From positions 186,001-250,000 of the forward strand of contig NZ_JADWYM010000006.1 of the NCBI RefSeq assembly GCF_022414535.1: a DNA stretch of 64,000 nucleotides, in the 5' to 3' direction. Under the pieces are notes generated by a model. That model did not search any database. It was not told where the DNA came from and saw only the letters and a program-made list of their open reading frames with translations. Of the stretch, positions 1 to 9,196 are shown piece by piece. Both the position numbers and the translations under genes were made by a program. This stretch comes from Streptomyces sp. MUM 2J (GTDB taxonomy: Bacteria > Actinomycetota > Actinomycetes > Streptomycetales > Streptomycetaceae). Numbering within the stretch: the first letter of the stretch is position 1; every line of letters begins with the position of its first letter.

Positions 1-227
1 CGGCCTCCGAGATCGAGGGCCTGCGCGGCGCGGAGTTCGACGCGGCCGTCCGCGGCATGAAGTACGGCGACTTCGTGACCGCGTCCGAGGAGGCCTTCGA
101 GGCCTCGGGGGTTTCCGGCACGCCCGGCATGGAGGTCAACGGAAACCTCGTGGGTGGCCGGCTGGGAGACCAGATCTTCGACCGCCAGACGCTTCCGCTC
201 GTCATCGCCCTCGTGTCCCAGCAGTGA
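1..227 (+). CDS. DsbA-family thioredoxin-like protein, C-terminal part only
   Basis: The last 74 codons of a gene that begins outside the window; the frame opens at base 3 and ends at TGA 225-227. The visible peptide contains SGTPGMEVNG, the cis-proline loop typical of DsbA/thioredoxin-fold oxidoreductases, followed by the usual C-terminal helix. The CxxC active site and any signal peptide would lie upstream and cannot be assessed. Such proteins in Streptomyces are often membrane-anchored or secreted thiol-disulfide exchangers. The gene converges on the deaminase gene with only 18 bases between stop codons and no clear terminator. Family assignment is fairly sure, exact role unknown. Confidence 0.7.
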   Translation, partial: ASEIEGLRGAEFDAAVRGMKYGDFVTASEEAFEASGVSGTPGMEVNGNLVGGRLGDQIFDRQTLPLVIALVSQQ

Positions 228-245
228 GCGCCCGCGGGCACCCTC

Positions 246-1277
246 TCAGCCGGCCAGCCAGTCGTCCACGCCCGACAGCAGCTTGTCCCGCACGCCGTCC
301 GGTGCCGCCGAAGCCCGGATCGACTGGCGGGCCAGCTCGGCGAGCTCCTCGTCGGTGAAGCCGTGGTGCCGGCGGGCGATCTCGTACTGCGCCGCCAGCC
401 GGGAGCCGAACAGCAGCGGGTCGTCCGCGCCCAGCGCCATCGGCACGCCCGCCTCGTACAGGGTGCGCAGCGGCACGTCCTCCGGCTTCTCGTACACCCC
501 CAGGGCCACGTTGGAGGCCGGGCACACCTCGCACGTCACCCCGCGCTCGGCGAGGCGCCGCAGCAGGCGGGGGTCCTCCGCGGCCCGCACGCCGTGCCCG
601 ACCCGGTGGGCATGCAGGTCGTCCAGGCAGTCCCGCACCGACGACGGCCCCGTCAGCTCGCCGCCGTGGGGTGCGGACAGCAGCCCGCCCTCCCGGGCGA
701 TGTGGAAGGCGCGGTCGAAGTCCCGGGCCATGCCGCGGCGTTCGTCGTTGGACAGCCCGAAGCCCACCACGCCCCGATCGGCGTAGCGCACCGCGAGCCG
801 GGCCAGGGTGCGCGCGTCCAGGGGGTGCTTCATGCGGTTCGCGGCGAGAAGGACCCGCATGCCCAGCCCCGTGTCGCGGCTCGCCCTCTCCACGGCGTCG
901 AGGATGATCTCCAGTGTGGGGATCAGACCGCCCATCCGGGGCGCGTACGACGTCGGGTCGACCTGGATCTCCAGCCAGCCCGAGCCGTCCGCCAGGTCCT
1001 CCTCCGCGGCCTCCCGGACCAGCCGCTGGAGGTCCTCGGGTTCGCGCAGGCAGGAGCGCGCCGCGTCGTACAGCCGCTGGAAGCGGAACCAGCCCCGCTC
1101 GTCCGTCGCCCGCAGCCGCGGCGGCTCCCCGCCGGTCAGTGCCTCGGTCAGGGCCTCCGGCAGGCGCACGCCGTACTTGTCGGCGAGTTCCAGCACGGTT
1201 CCCGGCCGCATCGATCCGGTGAAGTGCAGGTGCAGGTGGGCCTTCGGCAGCCCAGAGAGATCACGTACACGCTCCAT
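246..1277 (-). CDS. Adenosine deaminase-family amidohydrolase
   Basis: A 343-residue metal-dependent TIM-barrel hydrolase of the adenosine/AMP deaminase superfamily, which removes the 6-amino group of a purine nucleoside or related base. Visible motifs in order: PKAHLHLHFTGS near the N-terminus (metal ligands His16 and His18), HGGELTG (the HAGE motif), RVGHG, EVCPASN and GADDPLLFG (the S/TDDP motif). The Asp that normally follows the first HxH and contacts the ribose 5'-OH is Thr20 here, so the substrate may not be adenosine itself. The ATG at 1277 was chosen because AGGA lies 7 bases upstream; an in-frame start further upstream would add a Cys/Arg-rich peptide unlike the family. Convergent with the DsbA-like gene and followed upstream by aspC on the same strand. 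Confidence 0.85.
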   Translation of the reverse strand: MERVRDLSGLPKAHLHLHFTGSMRPGTVLELADKYGVRLPEALTEALTGGEPPRLRATDERGWFRFQRLYDAARSCLREPEDLQRLVREAAEEDLADGSGWLEIQVDPTSYAPRMGGLIPTLEIILDAVERASRDTGLGMRVLLAANRMKHPLDARTLARLAVRYADRGVVGFGLSNDERRGMARDFDRAFHIAREGGLLSAPHGGELTGPSSVRDCLDDLHAHRVGHGVRAAEDPRLLRRLAERGVTCEVCPASNVALGVYEKPEDVPLRTLYEAGVPMALGADDPLLFGSRLAAQYEIARRHHGFTDEELAELARQSIRASAAPDGVRDKLLSGVDDWLAG

Positions 1278-1402
1278 CCCAGGATCCTGCCGCATGCCCG
1301 GGCGGTCCCGGTAGCGCATTCCCCGAACGTGGCCTTGCTCGCACAAACGAAGGGGCCGGTGCCCCGGGAAGGGGACACCGGCCCGTACGGGTCCGGGGGA
1401 CG

Positions 1403-2629
1403 TCAGTCCCTGGCCTCCGCCAGCAGCTTCTGGAGGCGGCTCACGCCCTCGACGAGGTCCTCGTCACCGAGCGCGTACGACAGGCGCAGGTAGCCCGGGG
1501 TGCCGAACGCCTCACCCGGTACGACCGCGACCTCGGCCTCCTCCAGGATGAGCGCGGCCAGCTCGACGGTGTTCTGCGGGCGCTTGCCGCGGAGCTCCTT
1601 GCCGAGCAGGCCCTTGACCGACGGGTAGGCGTAGAACGCGCCCTCGGGCTCCGGGCAGAGCACGCCGTCGATCTCGTTCAGCATCCGCACGATGGTCCGG
1701 CGCCGCCGGTCGAAGGCCTCGCGCATCCGCTCCACGGCCGACAGGTCGCCGGAGACCGCGGCCAGCGCGGCGACCTGGGCGACGTTGGACACGTTGGAGG
1801 TGGCGTGCGACTGGAGGTTCGTGGCGGCCTTGACGACGTCCTTCGGGCCGATGACCCAGCCCACGCGCCAGCCCGTCATGGCGTACGTCTTGGCGACGCC
1901 GTTGACGACGATGCACTTGTCGGCCAGTTCGGGCACGACCACCGGCAGCGAGTGGAACGCGGCGTCGCCGTAGACGAGGTGCTCGTAGATCTCGTCCGTG
2001 AGGACCCACAGCCCCTTCTCCGCCGCCCAGCGGCCGATCTCCTCGATCTGCTCGCGGGTGTAGACGGCGCCGGTCGGGTTCGACGGCGACACGAAGAGAA
2101 GCACCTTCGTGTTCTCGGTGCGGGCGGACTCCAGCTGCTCCACGCCCACCCGGTAGCCGGTCGTCTCGTCGGCGACGACCTCGACCGGGACACCGCCGGC
2201 CAGGCGGATCGACTCCGGGTAGGTCGTCCAGTACGGGGCCGGGACGATGACCTCGTCGCCCGGGTCCAGGATGGCGGCGAAGGCCTCGTAGATGGCCTGC
2301 TTGCCGCCGTTGGTGACGAGGATCCGGGTGGGGTCGACCTCGTAGCCCGAGTCACGCAGCGTCTTCGCGGCGATCGCGGCCTTCAGCTCGGGCAGGCCGC
2401 CCGCCGGGGTGTAGCGGTGGTACTTCGGGTTCTTGCAGGCCTCGACGGCCGCCTCGACGATGTAGTCGGGGGTCGGGAAGTCGGGCTCGCCCGCGCCGAA
2501 GCCGATCACCGGCCGTCCGGCGGCCTTCAGAGCCTTGGCCTTGGCGTCCACGGCGAGGGTGGCGGACTCGGAGATCGCGCCGATGCGGGCCGATACCCGG
2601 CGCTCGGTGGGAGGGGTTGCAGCGCTCAT
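1403..2629 (-). CDS. aspC: Aspartate/aromatic aminotransferase, class I PLP enzyme
   Basis: A 408-residue fold-type I PLP aminotransferase that interconverts aspartate plus 2-oxoglutarate with oxaloacetate plus glutamate in the cytosol. Visible: an N-terminal substrate segment ([15 protein letters not shown]), a cofactor-binding region with SNPTGAVY and [10 protein letters not shown], the Schiff-base lysine in [13 protein letters not shown], and a C-terminal phosphate-arginine region ending [10 protein letters not shown]. The length matches Streptomyces homologues that begin [11 protein letters not shown], so the ATG at 2629 is preferred over the in-frame ATG at 2638 or longer frames reaching 2908. 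It reads away from the tRNA-Trp-secE-nusG cluster, so the roughly 280-bp region up to the tRNA holds divergent promoters. Other class I specificities cannot be excluded. Confidence 0.93.
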   Translation of the reverse strand: MSAATPPTERRVSARIGAISESATLAVDAKAKALKAAGRPVIGFGAGEPDFPTPDYIVEAAVEACKNPKYHRYTPAGGLPELKAAIAAKTLRDSGYEVDPTRILVTNGGKQAIYEAFAAILDPGDEVIVPAPYWTTYPESIRLAGGVPVEVVADETTGYRVGVEQLESARTENTKVLLFVSPSNPTGAVYTREQIEEIGRWAAEKGLWVLTDEIYEHLVYGDAAFHSLPVVVPELADKCIVVNGVAKTYAMTGWRVGWVIGPKDVVKAATNLQSHATSNVSNVAQVAALAAVSGDLSAVERMREAFDRRRRTIVRMLNEIDGVLCPEPEGAFYAYPSVKGLLGKELRGKRPQNTVELAALILEEAEVAVVPGEAFGTPGYLRLSYALGDEDLVEGVSRLQKLLAEARD

Positions 2630-2797
2630 GCCGCCCATGGTTTCAGACCGGAAACGAGCCCGGCACGCGGGTTTCACAGACTGAACAGCACAGGGGACAG
2701 GAGCGAACAACAGTCCGGAACCCCGCCCCGGCCTGGCTGATCTTCCCTCCCTTTCCCGCCGATCTTGCGCTTCCGGGGCCCTCACGGGCCCTTTCTG

Positions 2798-2827
2798 TTC
2801 GACGGGGCGCTTCGGACCACGTACACT
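2798..2827 (+). promoter_or_regulatory. Possible promoter for tRNA-Trp and secE
   Basis: TTCGAC (2798-2803) is separated by 18 bases from TACACT (2822-2827). The -10 matches the actinobacterial TANNNT pattern well, while the -35 is a weak TTGACA match. It lies about 86 bases upstream of the tRNA-Trp gene and is the best candidate in the interval. Confidence 0.35.
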
Positions 2828-2912
2828 CTCACCTCGTTGGCCTTCGGCAGCCGTGCCCCAGTCGGTGCACACCAAGCACCCGACCGGATGCGGTACGTTG
2901 GGGGACACACAA

Positions 2913-2985
2913 AGGGTCGTAGCTCAATTGGTAGAGCACCGGTCTCCAAAACCGGCGGTTGGGGGTTCAAGTCCCTCCGGCCCTG
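2913..2985 (+). tRNA. trpT: tRNA-Trp (anticodon CCA)
   Basis: A 73-nt cloverleaf. The acceptor strands AGGGTCG and CGGCCCT pair fully with one G-T wobble, and the discriminator base is G2985. The D arm contains AGCTCAATTGGTAGAGC, the anticodon loop is CTCCAAA with anticodon CCA at 2946-2948, and the T arm contains GGTTCAAGT. CCA is not encoded (GCTA follows), as is usual in Streptomyces. It lies just upstream of secE-nusG, the standard actinobacterial arrangement, and is probably co-transcribed with or read into secE. Confidence 0.97.
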
Positions 2986-3093
2986 CTACACACACCTTCG
3001 CCAGGATGTGTGCGCATGTACGTACAGCAATGCACCGCCGTGCGGCTCAGACCGGGCGCGGCACGGCCACGACCCGGGATCAGGTGAGGACGA

Positions 3094-3378
3094 ATGGCGG
3101 ACGCCGTGGGCTCCATCGACACGCCTGATGCCCAGGATGAGGCGCCGGAGTCGAAGAAGACCCGCAAGGGCGGTAAGCGCGCCAAGAAGGGCCCGCTGAA
3201 GCGCCTCGCGCTCTTCTACCGACAGGTCGTCGCGGAACTCCGCAAGGTGGTCTGGCCGACGCGGAACCAGCTGACGTCGTACACGACAGTGGTGATCTTC
3301 TTCGTCGCCGTCATGATCGCCCTGGTGACCGTGATCGATTATGGGCTCAGCCACGCGGCCAAGTACGTCTTCGGCTGA
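3094..3378 (+). CDS. secE: Preprotein translocase subunit SecE
   Basis: A 94-residue single-span SecE of the short Gram-positive type. A charged, Lys-rich N-terminus (about 1-40) is followed by the conserved amphipathic segment [13 protein letters not shown] (Trp54-Pro55) and one membrane helix at about 64-84. SecE clamps SecY (encoded at 51175-52488) in the plasma-membrane SecYEG channel. The ATG at 3094 has GTGAGG just upstream. It sits between tRNA-Trp and nusG, 80 bases before the nusG start, the conserved secE-nusG pair. Confidence 0.97.
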   Translation: MADAVGSIDTPDAQDEAPESKKTRKGGKRAKKGPLKRLALFYRQVVAELRKVVWPTRNQLTSYTTVVIFFVAVMIALVTVIDYGLSHAAKYVFG

Positions 3379-3458
3379 GCCGAGAGCGAAGGGCGCCGAG
3401 GTATCCGGCGCCCGTTTCGCGTGTTCCACCCCTCTGTATCCAGGAAGAAGCAGCCACC

Positions 3459-4316
3459 GTGTCTGACCAGAACCTGAACGACGCCGTCGAGCCTCGCGCG
3501 GAGGACGTCGAGTCCGTCGACGACGAGCTCGACATCGTCGAGGGCGCGGACGAGGACCTGGACGAGGTCGAGGCTGCCGACGCCGAGGCGGGCAAGCCCG
3601 CCGAGGAGGCCGCGCTGCACACCGAGGAGACGGCCGAGGGCACCGAGGGTGCCGAGGACGCCGTCGACCAGGTCGAAGAGGCGGAGGAGGCCGAGCCGGT
3701 CGACCCCGTCCAGGCCCTGCGTGATGAACTGCGCACCCTGCCCGGCGAGTGGTACGTCATCCACACCTACGCCGGCTACGAGAACCGCGTGAAGACCAAC
3801 CTGGAGCAGCGCGCCGTCTCGCTGAACGTCGAGGACTACATCTTCCAGGCCGAGGTGCCGCAGGAAGAGGTCGTCCAGATCAAGAACGGCGACCGCAAGA
3901 CGATCAAGCAGAACAAGCTGCCGGGCTACGTCCTGGTCCGGATGGACCTCACGAACGAGTCCTGGGGCGTCGTCCGCAACACCCCCGGTGTCACCGGTTT
4001 CGTGGGCAACGCCTACGACCCGTACCCGCTGACGCTGGACGAGATCGTCAAGATGCTCGCCCCGGAGGCCGAGGAGAAGGCCGCCCGCGAGGCCGCGGAG
4101 GCCGAGGGCAAGCCGGCGCCGCAGCGCAAGGTCGAGGTCCAGGTGCTGGACTTCGAGGTCGGCGACTCGGTCACCGTCACCGACGGCCCCTTCGCCACGC
4201 TCCAGGCGACGATCAACGAGATCAACCCCGACTCCAAGAAGGTCAAGGGCCTGGTGGAGATCTTCGGCCGCGAGACGCCGGTCGAGCTGTCCTTCGACCA
4301 GATCCAGAAGAACTAG
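3459..4316 (+). CDS. nusG: Transcription termination/antitermination factor NusG
   Basis: A 285-residue NusG that binds RNA polymerase beta-prime and modulates pausing, Rho termination and coupling to ribosomes. Residues 1 to about 95 form a very acidic Glu/Asp-rich extension characteristic of actinobacterial NusG. The NGN domain runs from about 97 to 200 ([15 protein letters not shown] and onward), a Glu/Ala-rich linker follows, and the C-terminal KOW domain covers about 232-285 ([15 protein letters not shown] and onward). GTG start at 3459 with AGGAAG upstream. The next feature is a very strong terminator, so secE-nusG appears to end here before rplK. Confidence 0.97.
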   Translation: MSDQNLNDAVEPRAEDVESVDDELDIVEGADEDLDEVEAADAEAGKPAEEAALHTEETAEGTEGAEDAVDQVEEAEEAEPVDPVQALRDELRTLPGEWYVIHTYAGYENRVKTNLEQRAVSLNVEDYIFQAEVPQEEVVQIKNGDRKTIKQNKLPGYVLVRMDLTNESWGVVRNTPGVTGFVGNAYDPYPLTLDEIVKMLAPEAEEKAAREAAEAEGKPAPQRKVEVQVLDFEVGDSVTVTDGPFATLQATINEINPDSKKVKGLVEIFGRETPVELSFDQIQKN

Positions 4317-4330
4317 CTTCGCGATCATCC

Positions 4331-4376
4331 GGCAGAGCCCCTGCCCGGCGGGAAACCGCCGGGCAGGGGCTCTGCC
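4331..4376 (+). terminator. Strong intrinsic terminator after nusG
   Basis: A perfect 21-bp inverted repeat (4331-4351 with 4356-4376) closed by a GAAA tetraloop, 14 bases after the nusG stop. No T tract follows, which is common for GC-rich Streptomyces terminators. Confidence 0.85.
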
Positions 4377-4748
4377 GCGTCCCGGGGCCGCCCCGGCGCC
4401 CGTCCGGGCGCCTGCCGGAGGCGGTCACCTTCCCGCCCCGCGGCGGAACGCGTCCGCGGCTGCCGGTGCGGCCGTGCGGTGCGGCCGTACCGGCGAGCGG
4501 GTGCCGTGGTGCGTCCGTGGCGTACGGGCCCGCGCGACCTGGGCCGAGGACCGTCCGGGGCGCCGCGCGCCCCCGGTCGCGGATGACCGTGGCCGGGGTC
4601 GGTGCGCACCCCCGGCGCTCTCTCTGACCTGGCCGATTTCGTGCCGCGGGGTGCTGGCGGCTATCGTTGTGCGGTATGCCATCTGCGGGATCATGCATCC
4701 GAATGGCGCAGACGGTACTCAACCTCTCAGTAAGGACCCGGAGAGAGC
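4377..4748. other. nusG-rplK spacer; no gene seen
   Basis: About 370 bases of GC-rich DNA without a credible reading frame. It must hold the rplKA promoter and leader. I could not assign -35 and -10 boxes with confidence; the stretch around 4630-4690 is the least GC-rich and the likeliest place. Confidence 0.5.
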
Positions 4749-5183
4749 ATGCCTCCCAAGAAGAAGAAGGTCACGGGGCTCATCAAGCTCCAGATCCAGG
4801 CCGGCGCAGCCAACCCGGCCCCGCCGGTCGGCCCGGCGCTGGGTCAGCACGGCGTCAACATCATGGAGTTCTGCAAGGCCTACAACGCCGCGACCGAGTC
4901 GCAGCGCGGTTGGGTCGTGCCGGTGGAGATCACGGTCTACGAGGACCGCTCCTTCACCTTCATCACCAAGACGCCGCCGGCCGCGAAGATGATCCTCAAG
5001 GCTGCGGGTGTGGACAAGGGCTCCGGCGAGCCGCACAAGACCAAGGTCGCCAAGATCACCGAGGCGCAGGTCCGCGAGATCGCCCAGACCAAGATGCCCG
5101 ACCTGAACGCAAACGACCTGGACGCCGCCGCGAAGATCATCGCCGGCACCGCCCGGTCGATGGGCGTCACCGTCGAGGGCTGA
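4749..5183 (+). CDS. rplK: 50S ribosomal protein L11
   Basis: A 144-residue L11, which binds the GTPase-associated region of 23S rRNA, forms the base of the L10-L7/L12 stalk and is needed for RelA activation. It shows the typical [16 protein letters not shown] start, the Pro-rich N-terminal linker ([17 protein letters not shown]) and the rRNA-binding C-terminal domain ending [15 protein letters not shown] precedes the ATG. It leads the L11 pair with rplA 82 bases downstream. In actinomycetes this protein is a thiopeptide (thiostrepton) target component. Confidence 0.98.
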   Translation: MPPKKKKVTGLIKLQIQAGAANPAPPVGPALGQHGVNIMEFCKAYNAATESQRGWVVPVEITVYEDRSFTFITKTPPAAKMILKAAGVDKGSGEPHKTKVAKITEAQVREIAQTKMPDLNANDLDAAAKIIAGTARSMGVTVEG

Positions 5184-5265
5184 CCCCAACCACCCCCAGC
5201 AGAAGCACGTGGCGGGGCCTGCTCGGCCCGGACCACGACTCCTAGCCACAACACAGGAGACAGAA

Positions 5266-5991
5266 GTGAGCAAGCGCAGCAAGGCTCTCAAGGCTGCGGA
5301 CGCCAAGGTCGACCGGGAGAAGCTCTACGCCCCGCTCGAGGCCGTCCGTCTCGCCAAGGAGACCTCCACGACCAAGTTCGACGCCACCGTCGAGGTCGCC
5401 TTCCGTCTGGGCGTCGACCCGCGCAAGGCCGACCAGATGGTCCGTGGCACCGTGAACCTTCCGCACGGCACCGGTAAGACCGCCCGGGTCCTGGTCTTCG
5501 CGACCGGCGACCGTGCCGAGGCCGCGCGTGCCGCGGGCGCCGACATCGTCGGTGCCGACGAGCTGATCGACGAGGTCTCGAAGGGCCGCCTGGACTTCGA
5601 CGCCGTCGTCGCCACCCCGGACCTCATGGGCAAGGTCGGCCGCCTCGGCCGCGTGCTCGGTCCGCGTGGTCTGATGCCGAACCCGAAGACCGGCACCGTC
5701 ACCCCCGACGTGACCAAGGCCGTCACCGAGATCAAGGGCGGCAAGATCGAGTTCCGCGTCGACAAGCACTCGAACCTGCACTTCATCATCGGCAAGTCGT
5801 CCTTCGACGACTCGAAGCTGGTGGAGAACTACGGCGCCGCGCTGGAGGAGATCCTCCGTCTGAAGCCGTCCGCCGCCAAGGGTCGCTACATCAAGAAGGC
5901 CGCCATCACCACCACGATGGGCCCCGGCATCCCGATCGACCCGAACCGCACCCGCAACCTCCTCACCGAGGAGGACCCGGCCGCGGTCTGA
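5266..5991 (+). CDS. rplA: 50S ribosomal protein L1
   Basis: A 241-residue L1, the mobile E-site stalk protein that helps release deacylated tRNA and in many bacteria represses its own L11-L1 mRNA. Recognisable segments are [18 protein letters not shown] near the N-terminus, the domain II motif [15 protein letters not shown] and the C-terminal [10 protein letters not shown]. The GTG at 5266 is chosen because AGGAGA lies 5 bases upstream and the product begins SKRSKALK as in relatives; a longer in-frame start at 5209 would add 19 unconserved residues. A terminator follows. Confidence 0.97.
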   Translation: MSKRSKALKAADAKVDREKLYAPLEAVRLAKETSTTKFDATVEVAFRLGVDPRKADQMVRGTVNLPHGTGKTARVLVFATGDRAEAARAAGADIVGADELIDEVSKGRLDFDAVVATPDLMGKVGRLGRVLGPRGLMPNPKTGTVTPDVTKAVTEIKGGKIEFRVDKHSNLHFIIGKSSFDDSKLVENYGAALEEILRLKPSAAKGRYIKKAAITTTMGPGIPIDPNRTRNLLTEEDPAAV

Positions 5992-6017
5992 GCCCGACGG
6001 CTCACCGAAGTCGGTCA

Positions 6018-6048
6018 CGGGCCCCGCACCCTCTGGGTGCGGGGCCCG
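6018..6048 (+). terminator. Terminator after rplA
   Basis: A perfect 14-bp inverted repeat, 6018-6031 with 6035-6048, loop TCT, followed by TT. It lies 27 bases after the rplA stop and ends the rplK-rplA unit. Confidence 0.85.
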
Positions 6049-6640
6049 TTCCCGTTCAGCGGGACACCACCACCGGGCCGCCGTGGAGACCAGGAGGCCA
6101 GGGGGATCACGGGGGTCAGGAGCCGCGGGGACCGAGGGGAGGCGATGCGCCTTTCCGCTCGTCGGGCGCGGCGGCCGTCCGCGGATCCTCCCGACCCTGC
6201 AGAAGACCGTCCAGCCGTCCAGCCGTCCAGCCGTCCAGGCGCCCAGCTGTACCGGCGCCTCGGCCGTCCCTGCCGCCTCCGCCCGCCCTGGCCTGGTCGC
6301 CGTCCTGGCCGCGAACGCCGCTGTGACGGCGCACAGGGCCCGGACGGCGCGAGAGACCGCGGGACGGCCCGAGGGAGCGAGTTCGCCTGCTCCGGGAGCC
6401 CCCACAGGGCGCACAGCGCCCACAGCGCGCCTGAGGTCCCCGTGCGAGCGGCTCACCCCGCCCTCCACGGCGTCGGGCCGCAGTGACGACCCCGCCGGCC
6501 GTCGGCGCCGCGGACCGCGCGGGGAAGAAGGCGACGGGTACGAGCGGTCCGCCGGAAACGGCGCGACCAGCCGGTAACAAGGCGGATATGGTCATGACAT
6601 CGCTGCCGTGCACCGACCATGTCGTTCCTGGGGGGAACCA
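6049..6640. other. rplA-lipoprotein spacer; no gene seen
   Basis: Roughly 590 bases with no frame resembling a protein. It contains a short tandem repeat (6207-6238). The promoter for the downstream lipoprotein should lie near its right end but no convincing boxes were found. Confidence 0.5.
6207..6238. repeat. Four tandem copies of CCGTCCAG
   Basis: An 8-bp unit, CCGTCCAG, occurs four times without interruption or mismatch. It lies in the non-coding rplA-lipoprotein spacer and is likely a slippage-prone microsatellite. Confidence 0.9.
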
Positions 6641-7468
6641 ATGAAGCCTGCCGCACCCGCCGTCGCCGTCGCCACGCTGCTCCTGGCCGGAGCCGTCGGC
6701 TGCTCCGCGGGGGACGCGTCACCGGAGATGGAGCCCGCCGCCGCGGCGGTCGCCAGGGCCGCGAAGTCCTCCGACGGCATCACGTCCTTCCGCTACCGGA
6801 TCACCGGCACGGTGCCGGAGACGGGCCGGGTGCACGGCGAGGCGGCGATGAACGTCGAGCCGCTCGCGATGAGCATGCGGATGACGGCCGAGGACCGGGC
6901 CGACGACGGCCAGGTGGAGATCCGGCTCGTGGACGGCGCCATGTACATCGGCGGGGGCGCCGAGGCCGCCAAGGAGACGGACGGCAAGAGCTGGATCAAG
7001 TTCGACCTGTCCGCGACGGGCGCGGACGGGGAGCTCAACAGCGAGCAGCTCGGCGGCGGGCAGGCCGGCAAGAACCCGGCCGCCGAGTCCACCTTCCTCA
7101 CCGGCTCCAAGGACGTGAAGAAGGTCGGCAGCGAGACGGTCGAGGGCGTGCGGACGACCCACTACAACGGCACCGTCACCCTCGACGCCCTGGAGAAGTC
7201 CTTCGACAAGGCCGACAAGGCCACCCGTGAGAAGCGGCAGAAGAGCATCGAGCAGTACGAGAAGATGGGCGTCGACCGGCTCACCATGGACCTGTGGGTC
7301 GACGGCGACGACCACACCAAGCGGTTCCGTATGCGCGGCGACGCCGACAAGGGCCCGCTCGACATGACGATCACGTTCTTCGACGTCAACAAGCCGGTGA
7401 CCGTCGCTGCCCCGCCCGCCCGGGACGTCGCCGACCTCGCCGAGATGATGAAGGACGGCGGCGCCTGA
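6641..7468 (+). CDS. Secreted lipoprotein, LppX/LprG-like
   Basis: A 275-residue protein with a lipoprotein signal: [21 protein letters not shown], with the lipobox cysteine at residue 21 (AVGC variant). The mature part alternates beta-strand-like segments with a charged helix (about 180-205) and resembles the LppX/LprA-F-G family of lipid-binding actinobacterial lipoproteins, notably the repeated [14 protein letters not shown] strands and a late TMDLWVDG segment. It would be anchored on the outer face of the plasma membrane. The ATG at 6641 has GGGGGAA 5-6 bases upstream; a longer in-frame start at 6608 lacks a signal. A lipoprotein between rplA and rplJ is usual for Streptomyces. The ligand is unknown. 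Confidence 0.8.
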   Translation: MKPAAPAVAVATLLLAGAVGCSAGDASPEMEPAAAAVARAAKSSDGITSFRYRITGTVPETGRVHGEAAMNVEPLAMSMRMTAEDRADDGQVEIRLVDGAMYIGGGAEAAKETDGKSWIKFDLSATGADGELNSEQLGGGQAGKNPAAESTFLTGSKDVKKVGSETVEGVRTTHYNGTVTLDALEKSFDKADKATREKRQKSIEQYEKMGVDRLTMDLWVDGDDHTKRFRMRGDADKGPLDMTITFFDVNKPVTVAAPPARDVADLAEMMKDGGA

Positions 7469-7507
7469 GGGCTCGCCGCCCCGCGAGCGGGTGCCGTACG
7501 AGCGGAT

Positions 7508-7537
7508 TTGCCTGACGGCGGCCCGTTCCCTTACTCT
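7508..7537 (+). promoter_or_regulatory. Promoter of the rplJ-rplL transcript
   Basis: TTGCCT (7508-7513), an 18-base spacer, then TACTCT (7532-7537). The predicted start point falls at the beginning of the L10 leader, which supports the assignment. Confidence 0.6.
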
Positions 7538-7544
7538 CCTCGGG

Positions 7545-7665
7545 AAGCCAAAGACCGCTGGTCGTTGCCGTGCCCCTGCCGGGGCTCGGTGGCCGAAGGA
7601 TCCGCTGACAATGCGGACGACCCGCGCAGGTGACAGTGGAAGAACTCCCGGCGTGCACGTGTGAC
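7545..7665 (+). ncRNA. Ribosomal protein L10 leader (autoregulatory mRNA element)
   Basis: The 5' untranslated region carries the conserved actinobacterial L10-leader segments: AAGCCAAAGACCGCTGG, GTCGTTGCCG, GGCCGAAGGATCCGCTGA and ATGCGGACGACCCGCGCA followed by GGTGACAG. In this family the L10-(L7/L12) complex binds a kink-turn-like structure in the leader and lowers rplJ-rplL expression. The 3' boundary is approximate. Confidence 0.8.
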
Positions 7666-7686
7666 GCGTGTGTGACCGGTCGAGTC

Positions 7687-7720
7687 CGCCCCGTGCGCCT
7701 GCGCCGGGGCGTTTCGTTTT
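7687..7720 (+). terminator. Possible attenuator hairpin ahead of rplJ
   Basis: CGCCCCG (7687-7693) pairs with CGGGGCG (7705-7711) with additional GCGC pairing inside, followed immediately by GTTTCGTTTT. It lies between the L10 leader and the rplJ ribosome-binding site, where a transcription attenuator would be expected. Its function is inferred. Confidence 0.5.
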
Positions 7721-7779
7721 ACCCCAGTCCTCCTTCGGGTCCGCGCGGTCCGAATCACCCGGAAGGAGGCCGAGGCTCT

Positions 7780-8310
7780 ATGGCGAGGCCCGACAAGGCT
7801 GCCGCGGTTGCCGAGCTGACGGACAAGTTCCGCAACTCGTCGGCTGCCGTGCTGACCGAGTACCGGGGTCTCACCGTGGCGCAGACCAGGAAGCTGCGTC
7901 TTGCACTCGGTGAGAACGCCCAGTACGCCGTGGTGAAGAACACGCTGACCAAGATTGCGGCCAACGAGGCCGGGATCACGACGCTGGACGACCTGTTCAA
8001 CGGTCCGACGGCTGTCGCCTTCGTCACCGGTGACCCGGTGGAGTCGGCGAAGGGTCTCCGTGACTTCGCCAAGGAAAACCCGAATCTCGTCATCAAGGGC
8101 GGTGTCCTTGACGGCAAGGCGCTGTCCGCCGACGAGATCAAGAAGCTTGCGGACCTCGAGTCCCGCGAGGTTCTGCTCAGCAAGCTGGCCGGTGCCTTCA
8201 AGGCGAAGCAGTCCCAGGCTGCCTCCGTCTTCCAGGCGCTGCCGTCGAAGCTCGTCCGCACCGTGGACGCGCTGCGCGCCAAGCAGGCCGAGCAGGGCGG
8301 TGCCGAGTAA
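7780..8310 (+). CDS. rplJ: 50S ribosomal protein L10
   Basis: A 176-residue L10, which anchors the L7/L12 dimers to the ribosomal stalk. The N-terminal rRNA-binding domain ([31 protein letters not shown] and the YAVVKNTL segment) and the long C-terminal helix that carries L7/L12 ([16 protein letters not shown] to the end) are visible. The ATG at 7780 has GGAAGGAGG upstream; the frame continues open to 7630 but that part covers the leader RNA. It forms an operon with rplL 114 bases downstream and is controlled by the L10 leader. Confidence 0.97.
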   Translation: MARPDKAAAVAELTDKFRNSSAAVLTEYRGLTVAQTRKLRLALGENAQYAVVKNTLTKIAANEAGITTLDDLFNGPTAVAFVTGDPVESAKGLRDFAKENPNLVIKGGVLDGKALSADEIKKLADLESREVLLSKLAGAFKAKQSQAASVFQALPSKLVRTVDALRAKQAEQGGAE

Positions 8311-8424
8311 CTCGGCTCGCACCCCGGCCCCCGCTGCCCGAACGCGGAGGCCGACGCGGGCCGACGTACGCCCGCCTCATCCAGTACATCCGGCACCTGC
8401 CGATTTAGTGGAAGGACCGCCATC

Positions 8425-8811
8425 ATGGCGAAGCTCAGCCAGGAAGACCTGCTCGCGCAGTTCGAGGAGATGACCCTCATCGAGCTCTCCGAGTTCGTGA
8501 AGGCCTTCGAGGAGAAGTTCGACGTCACCGCCGCTGCCGCCGCCCCGGTCGTCGTCGCCGGTGCCGCCGGTGGCGCCGAGGCCGCCGCCGTCGAGGAGCA
8601 GGACGAGTTCGACGTCGTCCTCACCGGCGCCGGCGACAAGAAGATCCAGGTCATCAAGGTCGTGCGTGAGCTGACCTCCCTCGGCCTGAAGGAGGCCAAG
8701 GACCTGGTCGACGGCACCCCGAAGGCCGTCCTGGAGAAGGTCAACAAGGAGGCCGCGGACAAGGCCAAGGAGGCCCTCGAGGGCGCCGGCGCCTCCGTCG
8801 AGGTCAAGTAA
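8425..8811 (+). CDS. rplL: 50S ribosomal protein L7/L12
   Basis: A 128-residue L7/L12, the multicopy stalk protein that recruits and stimulates translational GTPases. It has the N-terminal dimerisation helices ([21 protein letters not shown]), an Ala/Val-rich hinge (about 35-55) and a C-terminal factor-binding domain with the conserved [20 protein letters not shown] segment. GGAAGGA lies upstream of the ATG at 8425. It is followed by a stem-loop at 8871-8908. Confidence 0.98.
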   Translation: MAKLSQEDLLAQFEEMTLIELSEFVKAFEEKFDVTAAAAAPVVVAGAAGGAEAAAVEEQDEFDVVLTGAGDKKIQVIKVVRELTSLGLKEAKDLVDGTPKAVLEKVNKEAADKAKEALEGAGASVEVK

Positions 8812-8870
8812 GACCTCCGCGACCTCCGCGACCGCGAGACAGGCCCCGCAGGATCTGTAACGCGAGCGCA

Positions 8871-8908
8871 CCGAAGGGCGATCATCCATCCGGGTGGTCG
8901 CCCTTCGG
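8871..8908 (+). terminator. Terminator after rplL
   Basis: A 17-bp stem (8871-8887 with 8892-8908, two G-T pairs) closed by four bases. It separates rplJL from rpoBC; readthrough remains possible. Its CGAAGGGCG arm resembles the terminator after rpoC. Confidence 0.8.
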
Positions 8909-9167
8909 CGTTCCCCGGGGCCCGGCGCGGGCCGCCTTGCACCTGTGAGCGCGAGGGGTAAGGTGATCTTCGTCGTGTCTCCGGAAGCCCCGGTTCGGGC
9001 AAGGGGGGCCTTGACGAACCGCACGCAGCGCGCAATTCTCAGGACGCGTCGTCACAAGGATCCGAATCCGAGGCATGGATCGACGGCGAAGAGGGCAGTA
9101 TCAACGTGCGTTGAGGGCAGACATGCCGCAGGCGTTGAGAACAGTGGGAGTCTCAGTACATCGGGAC

Positions 9168-9196
9168 TGGACATCAGTGTGCCATGTGGCTACACT
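9168..9196 (+). promoter_or_regulatory. rpoBC promoter
   Basis: TGGACA (9168-9173), a 17-base spacer, then TACACT (9191-9196): a good sigma-70-type match. It would give a leader of about 160 bases before the rpoB TTG. Confidence 0.7.
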
